Shown: positions 52,667-63,529 of the stretch, piece by piece
Numbering within the stretch: position 1 is the stretch's first letter
Layout: each line of letters opens with the position of its first letter
Assembly: GCA_039704465.1 (NCBI GenBank)
Contig: JASFAU010000013.1
Location: 372,001 to 436,000, forward strand
Reading direction: 5' to 3'
Length of the DNA: 64,000 nt
From: Plasmodiophora brassicae
Lineage: Eukaryota; Endomyxa; Phytomyxea; Plasmodiophorida; Plasmodiophoridae
Made by a program: the position numbers and the translations under genes
Notes under the pieces: generated by a model
Seen by the model: the letters and a program-made list of their open reading frames with translations, nothing else
Database searches by the model: none
Told to the model about the DNA's origin: nothing

Positions 52667-53685
52667 ATGCCCGAATCGTTCGAAAACCGGTATGATTTGC
52701 AGAAGACGATCGGGCACCCTGGATCATATGGTCAGGTATGTGGAGCTATCGACAGAAAGACAAAGGAGGCCGTCGCCGTTAAGATCATGAGGAAGCCCGT
52801 GTCGACGTTGTCGAAACGAGAGCGTAGCCGTGCGATGCTGATGCGTTCCGAGGTCATGGTCGCCACGACGATACGTCACCCGTGCGTTGTCAAGTTCTAC
52901 GATGTCGTCGAGAACGAGACACACGTCCATATCGTCATGGAGAAATGCAACGGGGGCGACCTGTTCGATCGTATCATGAAATACGGAGGCAAGGTCCCAG
53001 AACCCGCAGCCGCCAACATATTTGGCAACCTGCTTCGTGCGGTCGTCCATATCCATCGCGAACGGTACGTTAACTAATCGCGCAGGTGCCTCGTCCACGT
53101 TGCACTGACACTGGCCCAGCCTAGTGCATGGTGACATCAAGCTCAGCAACATCATGTTCGCCGACGAACGTGACAGTAGCCTGCGGTTAATCGACTTTGG
53201 CATGTCGCAGGCGTGCCAGGGCGGCGAGCCTCTCCGGGAAATCGTCGGGACACCGAACTATCAATCGCCAGACGTTATATCTGGGTCATACTCCTTCCCA
53301 TCCGATTGCTGGTCTCTAGGCGTCGTCCTGTTCGTCATGATCTTTGGATTCAACCCCTTCGGTAGTCGCCTGTGCATGAGGTTCGCCCCCGCTTCTGTGG
53401 ATTAATCTTGCCATCATAGACCCATTCGGGAATACCGATGATACAAAGACGATCCACGGTCGGGTCCTGGCCGGGTTCAACCCGGTCACGAAATCCGGGT
53501 ACGGCGCGTTCTTCCCGTCGGACATCCCTGCATCGAACGAGGTGAAGCACCTGATCGCGCGCCTGATGACCTCGAAGCCGTGCGCGCGGATGACGGCCCT
53601 GGAAGCCATGAACCACCCCTGGGTGGTCGCCGCGCTCACACCGTTACGTCAATCGCAGACCGTGTCGTTGGCCCCTTGCGCGTAA
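52667..53685 (+). CDS. CAMK-type serine/threonine protein kinase with HGD instead of HRD
   Basis: Three exons: 52667 to about 53066, 53122 to 53360, and about 53420-53685. Subdomains: Gly-loop IGHPGSYGQV, Lys in AVKIM, MEKCNGGDLFDRIMKYGGKV, catalytic loop RLVHGDIKLSNIMFADE, DFG in LRLIDFGMSQ, SPD in place of APE, then CWSLGVVLFVMIFGFNPFG and PCARMTALEAMNHPWVV. The closest general group is CAMK/CDPK-like (the NxGGDLFDxI block), but there are no EF-hands. The catalytic Asp, Lys and DFG Asp are all present. The Arg of HRD is Gly, so it is a non-RD kinase that would not need canonical activation-loop phosphorylation. A short C-terminal tail follows. Upstream, 52459-52666 has no gene. Confidence 0.88.
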
Positions 53686-54124
53686 TCATTCTTTACTCGT
53701 CCAGTAAAATATGTATGCCGTACATGTGGCAAGTGGGGAATCATACAACCCAACCCCCAGGCCGTAGAAACCTTCGAGTCCCCATCATCATGACCGTTCG
53801 GATCGGCGCCAGCTAGGTCACAGCAGCAGCTGCTCCTCTGATCTAGTTGTCATCGGCCATTGGTCTCATGTGGTGCGAAACAATCGATTCGCCAGTTGGC
53901 GGGGACGTGTTTCTGGAGTCGTGCAGAAGCATGGCCATGCACTATCCGGAGACCTCTTGTAATGCTTCGTGCCCCCCGTCCCTTCATTCTCAAGCATGAG
54001 CTGATGTATGTACCGATGATGATACAGGGCTCCTTTAGCCTCTGACATAGCCCATTGCTATTTAGTGAAGATCTCCATTCGCGTGATCGCAACAACGATT
54101 TGCTCCTTGGGCTTATCGACAGAA

Positions 54125-54295
54125 CGCGACAACCGCTGAGGGAACGTTAACGACGACGGTAGAGGAGGTGAAACATGTGAAGAGGAGGTGAAACATGTGA
54201 AGAGGAGGTGAAACATGTGAAGAGGAGGTGAAACATGTGATATCACATGTTTCACCTCTACCGTCGTCGTTAACGTTCCCTCAGCGGTTGTCGCG
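54125..54295. repeat. Inverted repeat with about 45-bp arms enclosing a tandem repeat
   Basis: The left arm (from cgcgacaaccgctgaggg) and right arm (ending ccctcagcggttgtcgcg) are perfect or near-perfect complements. The space between holds four tandem units; the right arm mirrors the last half-unit. Confidence 0.9.
54161..54240. repeat. Four exact tandem copies of a 20-bp unit
   Basis: The unit agaggaggtgaaacatgtga is repeated four times without a mismatch. Perfect identity suggests a recent expansion. Confidence 0.95.
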
Positions 54296-55048
54296 TCCTG
54301 TCCCTCGATCACCCGTGTGGTCAAGCACAATCCCTGCCCATTTAGAAATGGTAATCGTATGGATCGATGTGATATAGAAGGAGCTAAACAGGTACCTGTC
54401 TAAATTGCACTGGTTTCTCTTCATTCCGGCACGCCTAAGTCCAACTACTGGATGACGGTGCAGGCGAGTTCGCTACGTGAGTGAGTGACGCTTGCATCAT
54501 TCTTCGCCTCTCATGGTATCTACATTGGTCTGAGCAAAGATCTGGAGGCCATGCTGACGTCAGGTTTCCGCAAGATGTGACCGTACGTTGCCCGCCTGCA
54601 GGCTGCAACAGCGTACAATGCTTGCAAGCTCATTCTCACGCGTAGATCGAATTCTTACCAGCTGTCGAACCCGTACTTCCGGCTGGCGGTATGCCTCCAC
54701 CAGATTCCGAATCGGTTGGTCGATCTTGCTCTCAGTCGCATGTCCCGTTCCATTGACTGCGACTGGTCTCCTCAGGCCCGGCCACATGAACGCATATAAT
54801 CGAACCAGCAGTTACCAAGGCCGCCCGTGACCTGCCTGGAAGGGGACTTCAATTGGTGCATCAGTTTCCGTTTGTCGTAGGCAAAACTAATATGTAATGA
54901 CATGGACTCCACCAGGTACCGAAATCCTCATGGTTCGAAGGGCGGCCCGCCGTCGTCGATCTGACGGTCAACTTGGGTCGGTATGATGTTGATCCAGACC
55001 ACGACGCGGGTGGTCGCCCGAACGGTCGCACCGTTGTAGACCGGCGTC

Positions 55049-55291
55049 ATGCGACTATTGCAAGAGTCTGACACGTCGATCAAAAAGCGCCTCAAGTCCA
55101 AGGAAGCCAGTGCAAAGCTTGATGCACAGCCATCCACGGTCCAGGGATACAGAAACTGGCGCGAGATTTCTCGTTTGCTGTCGACGGAGGAGGACAACCA
55201 GCAAACGAGACATCTCGCGCCTGTCGCTGTACTTCTGAATCGTGAATGGCTATACATCAAGCTCACGGCAATCCGAAAAGTGGTTATGTAA
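55049..55291 (+). CDS. Short hypothetical reading frame
   Basis: 80 aa from MRLLQESDTSIKKRLKSKEA, including RNWREISRLLSTEEDNQQTR. Helical and basic, no family seen. The minus strand is also open here. Low support. Confidence 0.2.
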   Translation: MRLLQESDTSIKKRLKSKEASAKLDAQPSTVQGYRNWREISRLLSTEEDNQQTRHLAPVAVLLNREWLYIKLTAIRKVVM

Positions 55292-55977
55292 TTGCGACGC
55301 ATTGACGAACCTGCCTACCGTAGGCTGGACACATCGTTCGTGGTCCACCTCCAGATGAAGTGATGGTTGCCGCCCACGGATCCACGGACGCCGTACTACC
55401 GCATTGCGACTGCGCGCATTGCGTCTGGCGAGATGTGCATTGGCAGCATTGCGCCCTAAGGCTTCAGGGACTTCTGTAATGTATTATGAATACATAGCTG
55501 ATGCGTCGTAAAGAGCGGCGATTACGGGCAAGGGTGATGAAATGATCAACTCCTGTCATTCTGGTCACTTCATCGCCCTTGCCCGTAATCGCCGCTCTCT
55601 ACAACGCATCAGCTATGTAAGAATACAGATGCGATCCACTTCTTCAAATAGGCATCACTTCATGGGCGCCCTCCGTCCACGTACGTCGGTCCGATTCGAC
55701 CCACTAGCCGGTCGTCGTGTCCCGCGTCCCACGAAAAAGCGGAGCAGCAATGAACCCATGACGCTGACGCAGAACTTCGCCTAATGCGAATCTTGGCAAG
55801 AACGACGACCTCTTCGCACGGGTGGTTCAAGAACGGTGAGTACTCTGGAAGGAATTCCACGCTGACGGCGGACCCCGCGACTGCACTGCAGCGGCGTGCT
55901 TGCTGCAGCACCGACGCGCGATTGCGAAAGGGCCGTGGCCCTGCCGCCGGCCGGTGACAAATTATCCCTTGTGGCGT
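55292..55977. other. Upstream region of the topoisomerase gene, with a hairpin
   Basis: No gene recognised. It contains the hairpin at 55483-55626 and the presumed topoisomerase II promoter. Confidence 0.35.
55483..55626. repeat. Inverted repeat with about 60-bp arms
   Basis: The left arm (55483-55546, ...gagcggcgattacgggcaa...) is mirrored at 55565-55626 with several substitutions, mostly transitions, leaving a loop of about 18 nt. Confidence 0.85.
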
Positions 55978-58900
55978 ATGTGGCGGGTGCGATGGGCGAG
56001 TCGTCGTTTGTCAACTGCAACGTTGGAAAAGCAGTACCAGAGGATGACAGCGCGCGAGCACGTCCTTCTGCGCCCGGAGATGTATGTCGGCCCGCTGCAG
56101 GTGCAGGAGCGGACACTGTGGGTCTGGGATGACGTGAAGAAGCGGATCGTGTGCCGCGATGTGAAGTATGTCCCTGGGCTGCTGAAGATCTTCGATGAGA
56201 TACTCGTGAATGCTGCCGATAATCAAGCGAGAGATCAGCCGAGGGCCGCGAAGATGTCGTACATCGACGTGAAGATCAATGCGAAGAAAGGCGAAATCTG
56301 TGTCGAGAACGACGGCAGCGCTCTGCCGGTTGCCATACATCCCGCTGAGATGATCTACGTTCCTGAGCTGGTCTTTGGCCATCTGCTGACATCAAGCAAC
56401 TTCGATGACGAACGGGAGCGATTTACTGGTGGACGGCATGGGTGCGTCGCCACAGAGTGCCTAGGCTTGCGGGGTCTGCCACACTCACGATTGTTCCCAG
56501 ATACGGAGCCAAACTCGTCAACATCTTCTCGAACTCGTTCGACGTCAGGGTCTATGATGCGTCGCGCAAGCTCGAATTCCATCAGCTCTTTACAGGTATA
56601 CGCGACAGAATGTGTGCGCCTGGCACCATCTTGACTTCCCTACAGACAACATGATGAACCGCTCTGACCCTCAGGTTAAAGACCGGTCTGAGAAAGGATC
56701 CAAATCGTCATGGACGCGAATTACGTTCCGCCCTGATTTGAAGCGGTTTCTGCTGGACGACATCGACGCTGATATCCTGTCGCTCATGCAGCGCCGTGTT
56801 GTTGATATCGCAGCGTGCAATCCGCGTCTTGATGTCCGCCTGAACGGTCGCTCATTGAAGGTCCCCTCGTTGGCAGACTACATCGCTCTGCACGCTGGCC
56901 TTGACGCGTCCGAATTCGCGTCGATCAATGTCAATAAGCAATGGCAGTTGGCCGTTGGCCCTACGTCCTCGGGTCGCTTCGAGTCGACTAGTTTCGTCAA
57001 CAGCGTCGCCACCATGAGAGGCGGGTCGCATGTCGACGCCGTTGTCGCCCAAATTCGTCATTATCTATCTGGGGTTGTTGAGAAAGAACTGAGACGGAGT
57101 GGCTCATCCACACCCCGAATTAAGGACTTCCTCCACGTCTTCCTTATATGTACTGTCGCCAACCCGGCCTTTGAATCCCAGACAAAGGTTTGCACTGTGG
57201 GGGCTAGCTGTAATGCGCTGTCTAACTTGTTGTTTCAGGAAATGCTCACCACCCCTGCGAATACGTTTGCCAAGCACGCGACACTGTCCCATTCTGCTCT
57301 TGAGGCAATCCGGTTCAATACGAAGATTGTCGACAACATTCTAACTGCTGCCGAGAAACGCTCCCGCGAGATACTAAAGAAGACGGATGGCCGCAAGCTG
57401 AAGCAGGTACGGTTTCCTTTCTTGAGGTGCGCATGTCGTCACGCGTTCCTACGGTCTCTGCCAGGTACTTGTCCCCAAACTCGAAGACGCGAACTGGGCC
57501 GGTGGAAGGAACGCCGCCCAGTGCTGTCTGATACTGACGGAAGGGGACTCGGCAAAGGCTCTCGCCGTCAGCGGTCTCTCTGTGCTTGGCCGCGATCGGT
57601 TCGGTGTTTATCCGCTGAGAGGAAAGCTCCTTAACGTTCGGGACGCGTCGGCATCTCAGATTGCTGATAACAAGGTGATGTCAACGGTGTGTCGACTTGT
57701 TCCACTGCTAAATGCCGTCCTGCAGGAGCTTCTGTACTTGAAGCAGATCTTAGGTCTCCAGACGGGAAAGAAGTACACGGATGTGAGCGAGTTGCGATAC
57801 GGTCAAGTGATGTTGATGGCTGACCAAGATCATGACGGCTCCCACATCAAAGGACTCGTGATCAACATGATCCATAACTTCTGGCCGGACCTCCTGCGAA
57901 TTCCTGGCTTCCTGACCCAGTTCGTGACCCCGATCGTTCGATGCCGTAAGGGCGATCGAGAGAAGCACTTCTTCACACTTCCGGATTACGAAGCGTGGCG
58001 GGCCCGTCATACCGACTGGAAAGCCAAATACTACAAGGGTCTTGGTACGTGGTATCAGCGCACTGTGATGTTCACTGTATAGTAACTGTCAATTCCAGGA
58101 ACGAGTTCGGCTGCAGAGGCCAAAGAATACTTTAGCCATCTTGGCCAGCACCGAGTTTCGTTCAAATGGGGTCCTCGGAAGGAGGATGACGACCTTATCG
58201 ATTTGTGCTTCAAGGCAGACCGCTCCGATGACCGAAAAGAGTGGCTCGCGCAGATCAAACCCGGCACTTCAATCGACTATTCCAAAGGTATCTCACGTGA
58301 TATTAACAGGATTGAGTTCCTGACCGTCGTGGTAGGTGCTGTCACTTTCAGTGATTTCGTCAACCGCGAACTCATCCTGTTCTCAATGGCGGACAATATT
58401 CGGTCAATACCTTCGCTTGCAGATGGCTTGAAACCTGGCCAGCGCAAGATTCTCTATGCATGCTTCAAACGTAATCTGAGTCAAGAAATCAAGGTGGCTC
58501 AACTGGCGGGCTACGTTGCAGGTACGTCGGAGTCATGTTTCCAGTGCCGACCTCGCGTTTAACATCCAGGATCCACAGAACACACCGCCTATCATCATGG
58601 AGAAGTGGCGTTGTGTAACACGATCGTTGGCCTAGCCCAGAACTTCGTTGGCAGCAACAACATCAACTTACTGGAGCCCAGTGGTCAGTTTGGCACTCGC
58701 CACGCTGCTGGACAGGACGCTGCGTCATCTCGTTATATATTCACCCGGCTGATGCCATGGACTCGGTGGGCAGATCCCTGTTCGAACGACGTTCACAGCT
58801 GACCTGTTGGGCAGGGACATCTTCGTTGCCTCTGATGACAAGCTGTTAAAGAGTACTGTCGAAGACGAAATGGTGATCGAACCGGAATTTTACGTTCCGA

Positions 58901-60070
58901 CAATTCCGATGGTGCTTGTCAACGGTGCGGAAACACTGTTCTCGTTGGATGTTTGGTGTTAATCGTGCGGTGCAGGCTCCACTGGAATCGGAACCGGCTG
59001 GTCGTCCAATATCCCCAACCACTGCCCGCTTCAAATCATTTCGCGTCTGAGGAAGATGATCTCTGGAAGAAAGTCGACCGACGACCTATTTCCACATTAC
59101 CGGGGCTTCGCAGGGAGAATGAGTCGCCGACCTTCACCCGCGGGTCTGCTAACCGATGGAGTTATCCGTATTCTTGATGACCGTCGAACAGTCGAGATAT
59201 TGGAACTTCCTATTGGAAGGTCGACGACATCCTACAAAGAATATCTAGACTCGTTGCTCGTCTCGGGGTCGATCACGTCTCATGAAGCACATCACACTGA
59301 TGAGCGTGTTCGGTTCGTGGTTCGGCTTTCGAAACAAGCCGCTACGGACGCTCTGACGAAGGATGACCTCCTGAAGATGTTCCGACTTCGTTCGGCATTG
59401 TCGCTGACCAACATGGTTCTGTTTGATGTGGGCGGCTGTTTGCGACGGTACGATTCGGTCGATGGCATACTCGACGAATTCGTACAGTTACGACGGCAGT
59501 TCTACAAGAGGAGGAAACAGATCTTGGAGGATGAGCTCATCGAGCAGTTGGAGACGCTACACAATCGACTTCGTTTTATTGAAGCCGTCGCATCCGACAA
59601 GCTCGTGATTCGGGGACGTCGCAAGGCGCAACTGGTCGATGAGCTTGATCGGCAGAAGTATCGATTGAGAAATGGCTCATTCGACTACCTGCTTGGGATG
59701 CCTCTGCTTAGTATCAGTCAGGACAAGCTTGATTCGCTTCGCGCTGAACATTCCGCATGCTCTGCTGAGCTCGACACCCTGAAATCGCGAACTATAGACG
59801 AAATGTGGCTTGCTGATCTAGACCGCCTCGAGAAGGTAACAGATTTGGTTCCGATTGAGTTGGTGCTCAAGACTAAGCCGACCCTGGGTATAGGCTATTG
59901 TCGAAGAGGCGCCTCACTGGTCATCTGTCAATACGTCTGACGAACACGATGACGCTGCCCAGACCGAAACGTCTTCGAGCGCAAAGAAACGCCCGGGTCG
60001 TAAGACGACAAAGGCTGTTGTTGGTGCGAAGAGGCCTGCGAAATCCAAGCGCACCCGTAAAGCCAAGTGA
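55978..60070 (+). CDS. TOP2: DNA topoisomerase II
   Basis: Type IIA topoisomerase that passes one duplex through another. About ten introns split the gene; all joins I tested restore family sequence. ATPase: LEKQYQRMTAREHVLLRPEM, FDEILVNAADN, GGRHG|YGAKLVNIFSNSF. TOPRIM: CCLILTEGDSAKALAVSGLS and GQVMLMADQDHDGSHIKGLV. Winged helix with active-site Tyr: PSGQFGTRHAAGQDAASSRY|IFT. Tower and C-gate: VLVNG|STGIGTGWSSNIPN, DLFPHYRGFAG. The last intron (gtaaca...gaagag, 73 nt) leads to an acidic, then basic C-terminal tail ending AKKRPGRKTTKAV and RTRKAK. The start used, MWRVRWASRRLSTAT, gives a short Arg-rich N-terminus unlike typical TOP2 leaders and could be a mitochondrial presequence, or a missed upstream exon may exist. 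TOPRIM acidic residues and Tyr are intact. Confidence 0.95.
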
Positions 60071-60282
60071 CAGGGCATGTGAGATTATGTATCATAGCAT
60101 GAACGAGCATAATATTGTATTCCATGCTGCTCGCCGCTACCACGCGTGACGGTGCTCTGGAATATCCGCTCTATCACAACGTGGGACAATAGTGATAGGC
60201 GAAGCCATGTCCAGGTCTGTGTAGGCGGTAGGCAGAAATGCACTAGTCGCGGGAGGTTCGTAGTCGTCTCAACATTGATATT

Positions 60283-60986
60283 TTATGCCAGGTGAGCCTG
60301 GCGAGCGTCTGTCGCCGTTTCTGCCTGTTTAGATTCCATGGACGGTATCGCGTCGGGGACGCTCGACGATTCCGTCAAGTACGCAGGGGCTTCCTCCTCC
60401 TGTAGGATCTGCTCATCCAGTGCATCGAGCTCGTCGAGCAGGGCATCCTCGTCAATATCTGCGGGCACACCGAACGATTGCCCTAGGATTTCGTTCATGG
60501 CATCGGCATCCTGTCATCCGAACGTCGGTACACACGCACGACCCAGCAGCAGTTGACAAATCGTACCTCGAGCAGGTCCTCCATGTCGTCCCGTAGGTCT
60601 TCGACCTCGGCGACGTTGACCTGCTTGAACTGTTTCTTGAGCTCCTTGTTGGCAACCTTCATCGCCTGCACCATGGTGATCGAATCCTGCAGGCCCTGCT
60701 GCGTCAGCCGCGTCTGATCGATATTGAACTGCTGATTGCCCATCGTCTCCATCTGCGCTTCATACATGCGCTTCTGCTTCAGCGTCCGCATCGCCTTCTG
60801 CTTGATGAGGTTCTTCGCGCCCGGCGTCTTCGCGTTCGCCAGCGCCGTCTTGTGCGCGGCCAGCTCCTGATCCAGCTTCTTGATCTTCGCCGACAGCTGG
60901 TCGCCGCGCGCGTCCATGCTGGCGCTGGCATCATCCAGCGTCACCGGCGGCTTCCCATCCTTCTTCTTCCCGAAGAATCTCTGCAT
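60283..60986 (-). CDS. CHMP5: ESCRT-III-associated CHMP5/Vps60
   Basis: Two exons (60567-60986 and 60283-60510; intron 56 nt) encode about 215 aa. MQRFFGKKKDGKPPVTLDDA, SMDARGDQLSAKIKKLDQEL, NLIKQKAMRTLKQKRMYEAQ, QQFNIDQTRLTQQGLQDSIT, VEDLRDDMEDLLE|DADAMNEI and LGQSFGVPADIDEDALLDEL follow the CHMP5 order (Snf7 fold, basic N-terminal half, acidic C-terminal half with DELDALDEQILQEE). The protein works with Vta1/LIP5 at endosomes in Vps4 regulation. The start at 60986 is chosen because MxRFFGK is the conserved family start. It is downstream of and convergent with TOP2, with stops 212 bases apart. Confidence 0.94.
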
Positions 60987-61167
60987 CGCCATTAACCACG
61001 CCGTATCGCGCCGCTGTCCGGCTGCGCGGCCTCGCCCGGCCCCAACCACGAAGCGCTATTCCCGTCGCTACCGGCGTCAGTGGCGCAAAACGCTGTCCGC
61101 GACATCCGACGCTGCAATCGCCGTGCCAGTCAAACGCGGCACTGCCATGTCACGGTTTAGATGATGA

Positions 61168-62845
61168 CTAAAACCCGTTCGTCTGTGAATGCATCGCGTG
61201 CCTGTGGCATCTGGCGGGCCGCGCGGTAGGGCGCCTGACGCAGTAGTTCTGGATGACGCTGCTCATGGTGGTGATCTTCTCGCGCACATGGCATGGGAGC
61301 GTGTCGCGCGCCATGAGCTTCGTCATGGCGATGGACAGCTCCCGCAGCGAGTACATGTGCTGGATGGTCTGGTTGCTGGCGACCAGCGCCAGGATGTCCA
61401 GCTGCATGGCCTTGATGAACTCGATCAGGTACGCCTGGATGTACACGGGCGGGCACGACGCAGCATCGGTAGTGACGGTGAACAGCGCGTCCATAACAGC
61501 GGTGCGCGTCTCCAGCGACCACGCTGCGGCCGACTCCAGCTCCTTATCGATCGCCGCGATCAGCGATGACGGATCGCGACTGTTGGCGCATGCCCTTTCC
61601 CAGACGACCTGCGTCGCCGAGAACTGGGCCATCAGCCTTGTTCGTTCCTGAAGCGGGCGCTGGAGGACGCTCTGGAACCGCCTGGCCATTCGCCCGTCGA
61701 GGTCGGCACCTTTGATGACGGCGCCGATGAACTCGAGCGCAACCGCAGCCGGATCCGAGTCGAGACCGGCGGCTCGCACGACGGCGTCAACGTCGTCCGC
61801 GACGAACGGCAGGCTTTGCACCATGACGGCGACCTCCTCCTCGAACACGCGTGGATAGAGGTGTGCCGTCGCGCCAATGCCGACCAGAACCGGCGGGCCC
61901 GGACGGTCTTGGTTGATCGTGGCCACGAACTTTGCCATCGGCAGCGACAGGAATCGCAGGCAAGCGGCATCGGACGGGCGGGTACCCGCGAGGAACAGCG
62001 CCCAGTTCTGACGAAGCCATGCGCGGAACGCGGCCGCCGCAACGACCTTCATGGCAGGCCGCCCCGACAGGACGTAACTGTCGGCCTCGTCGACGGGCCC
62101 ATCGACCTGGAGGCGTCGTGCACCGAGGAACGCGTCCAGACGTTGCCGGCGTCGGCTGCGGATCAGGCGTTGTTCGCCGGGGCGCGCCTGCCTCGACCAG
62201 ATGATCTGGCGGTGGCGCTCGAGCAGATCGGGCAGCGTGGTCGTCGACCCAAGGCGTTCGCGTGCCTCGCCGACCGTGATCCATCGGGACGAACGCACCG
62301 GCATGCCGCCCGGCTTCCGGGCCATGACCTCTCGTACGTCGTTCGTCGTGAACAGGAACGCGTTCTTGGCACAGTGCACGTGCAGGATGCGATCGGCGGG
62401 AGCGCAGACGACGCACATGGTGCCAGCCGGCGACGCTATCGAGGCCTGCGCCTGGAACGCTGGTCAGACAACGCGGCGGCGTCATTCGGTGGGACCCCGT
62501 TCCTACAGGGCGGATGGTCTGGCACTTCATGCAGAAGATGCACGCGTTCTGCTGCATGGCCATCGTCCTCCAGGAGGTCGTCCAGGTGGCGACGTGCGCC
62601 ACGAAATCGGGATTGGCGACATGGCGCCGGTAGACGAACGCATCGTACCGGGTCATGATCGAGCGCATCCGGCGGCAGCATCGGAACGCGACCGCCAGGT
62701 CATCGAGGCCCATGCACGACAGGATGAAGGCGATGATGTCGGCGGGCAGCGCGAGCAGGTCCCGACCGGTCCGGTCGAGCCGCGCCCGCTTCCCGGGGCG
62801 CGTCAGCATCGTCGTCGCGTTCGCCTCGTGGCACGCCGACCCCAT
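61168..62845 (-). CDS. F-box protein with CxxC pairs
   Basis: Two exons. Exon 1 starts MGSACHEANATTMLTRPGKR and contains an F-box (DLLALPADIIAFILSCMGLD, DLAVAFRCCRRMRSIM), followed by ACIFCMKCQTIRP. After an intron of about 70 nt (ending ccaggcgcag) the protein continues ASIASPAGTMCVVCAPADRI, LHVHCAKNAF. The Cys pairs CIFCMKC and CVVC...HC could bind zinc. The long helical remainder (WLRQNWALFLAGTRPSDAAC; YIQAYLIEFIKAMQLDILAL; IQHMYSLRELSIAMTKLMAR) is not recognised. The F-box implies a substrate receptor for an SCF E3. About 525 aa; the frame closes at 61168 with a basic, poorly conserved-looking end. Confidence 0.7.
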
Positions 62846-63529
62846 GCGATGACGAGGAGAGTGCCGCGCCGCGATCGCCTGGCGGCGTTACGCCCGTTGT
62901 TGCCCGACGATGGGACCCGGGGCAGTCCCGTCCCGCCTGTCTCCGGGCGCCTGATTAGGACCCGACCCGCAACGCGCAATCGCCGATGCCAACGCGCAAG
63001 CCGCAACGGGCGAACGTCCGGCTCGCAGGGCCGGCTTTTGCCGACGCCATTCTGCACGAGGCCAGGGCGACGAACGCCGCCCCAACTCGCGGGGCGTCGT
63101 CGCACACCCAAACGATTGCCGCCGACGTGCAGTCGACGTCCCAGGAGGGATCCTTATAATCAGCGCTGGATGATGCATCAAAAACCCGTTGAACGACCGA
63201 AGGCACTTCAGGGTGCCTCCCCTCCCCCTCAGACAGGGATGGAATGCGAGAGACGTGGACAGGGAGCGTCCGGCCCGGGGGGAGGGAACCTTGCGGCCTG
63301 CGGACGCTCTGGCCAGGAGCTGCCCCAAAGCGCCGCAGCGTTGCTCCGTGCCACAAGCCACGGGCGCCCGCGCGAGGCCACGCACGACCCAAAAAAATAT
63401 ATAAATCCGGATGGCCGTCGGCCCATTTTTTTGCCGATCGCCGCCAAGGTGCGTCCGTGACATCGCTGGAGTTCCGTCCCATTCACTCAGTCGGGCGTGG
63501 GCGTCCGTGCCGGCGCGTATCGCGTGGCG
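62846..63529. other. Divergent promoter region between the F-box gene and CNOT9
   Basis: About 685 bases between start codons, GC-rich, with open frames on both strands that are not convincing. It contains one TATA-like element near the CNOT9 side. Confidence 0.5.
63398..63405 (+). promoter_or_regulatory. TATA-like element upstream of CNOT9
   Basis: The sequence tatataaa lies in an A-rich island within GC-rich DNA, 125 bases before the CNOT9 start codon. Its position fits a core promoter; function is inferred. Confidence 0.4.

Larger units (their letters stand above)
53686..55048. other. Gene-poor stretch with a tandem repeat and hairpin
   Basis: No clear gene. A plus-strand frame at about 54590-54800 (AYNACKLILTRRSNSYQLSN, PYFRLAVCLHQIPNRLVDLA) looks protein-like but has no start, family or joinable neighbours. 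A minus-strand frame near 54060-54120 (VDKPKEQIVVAITRMEIFTK) is similarly orphan. Confidence 0.3.

Noticed and set aside
59881..59905. A 19-nt intron near the end of topoisomerase II
   Set aside because: A 73-nt intron from gtaaca to gaagag also keeps frame and has a normal donor, so no tiny intron is needed.
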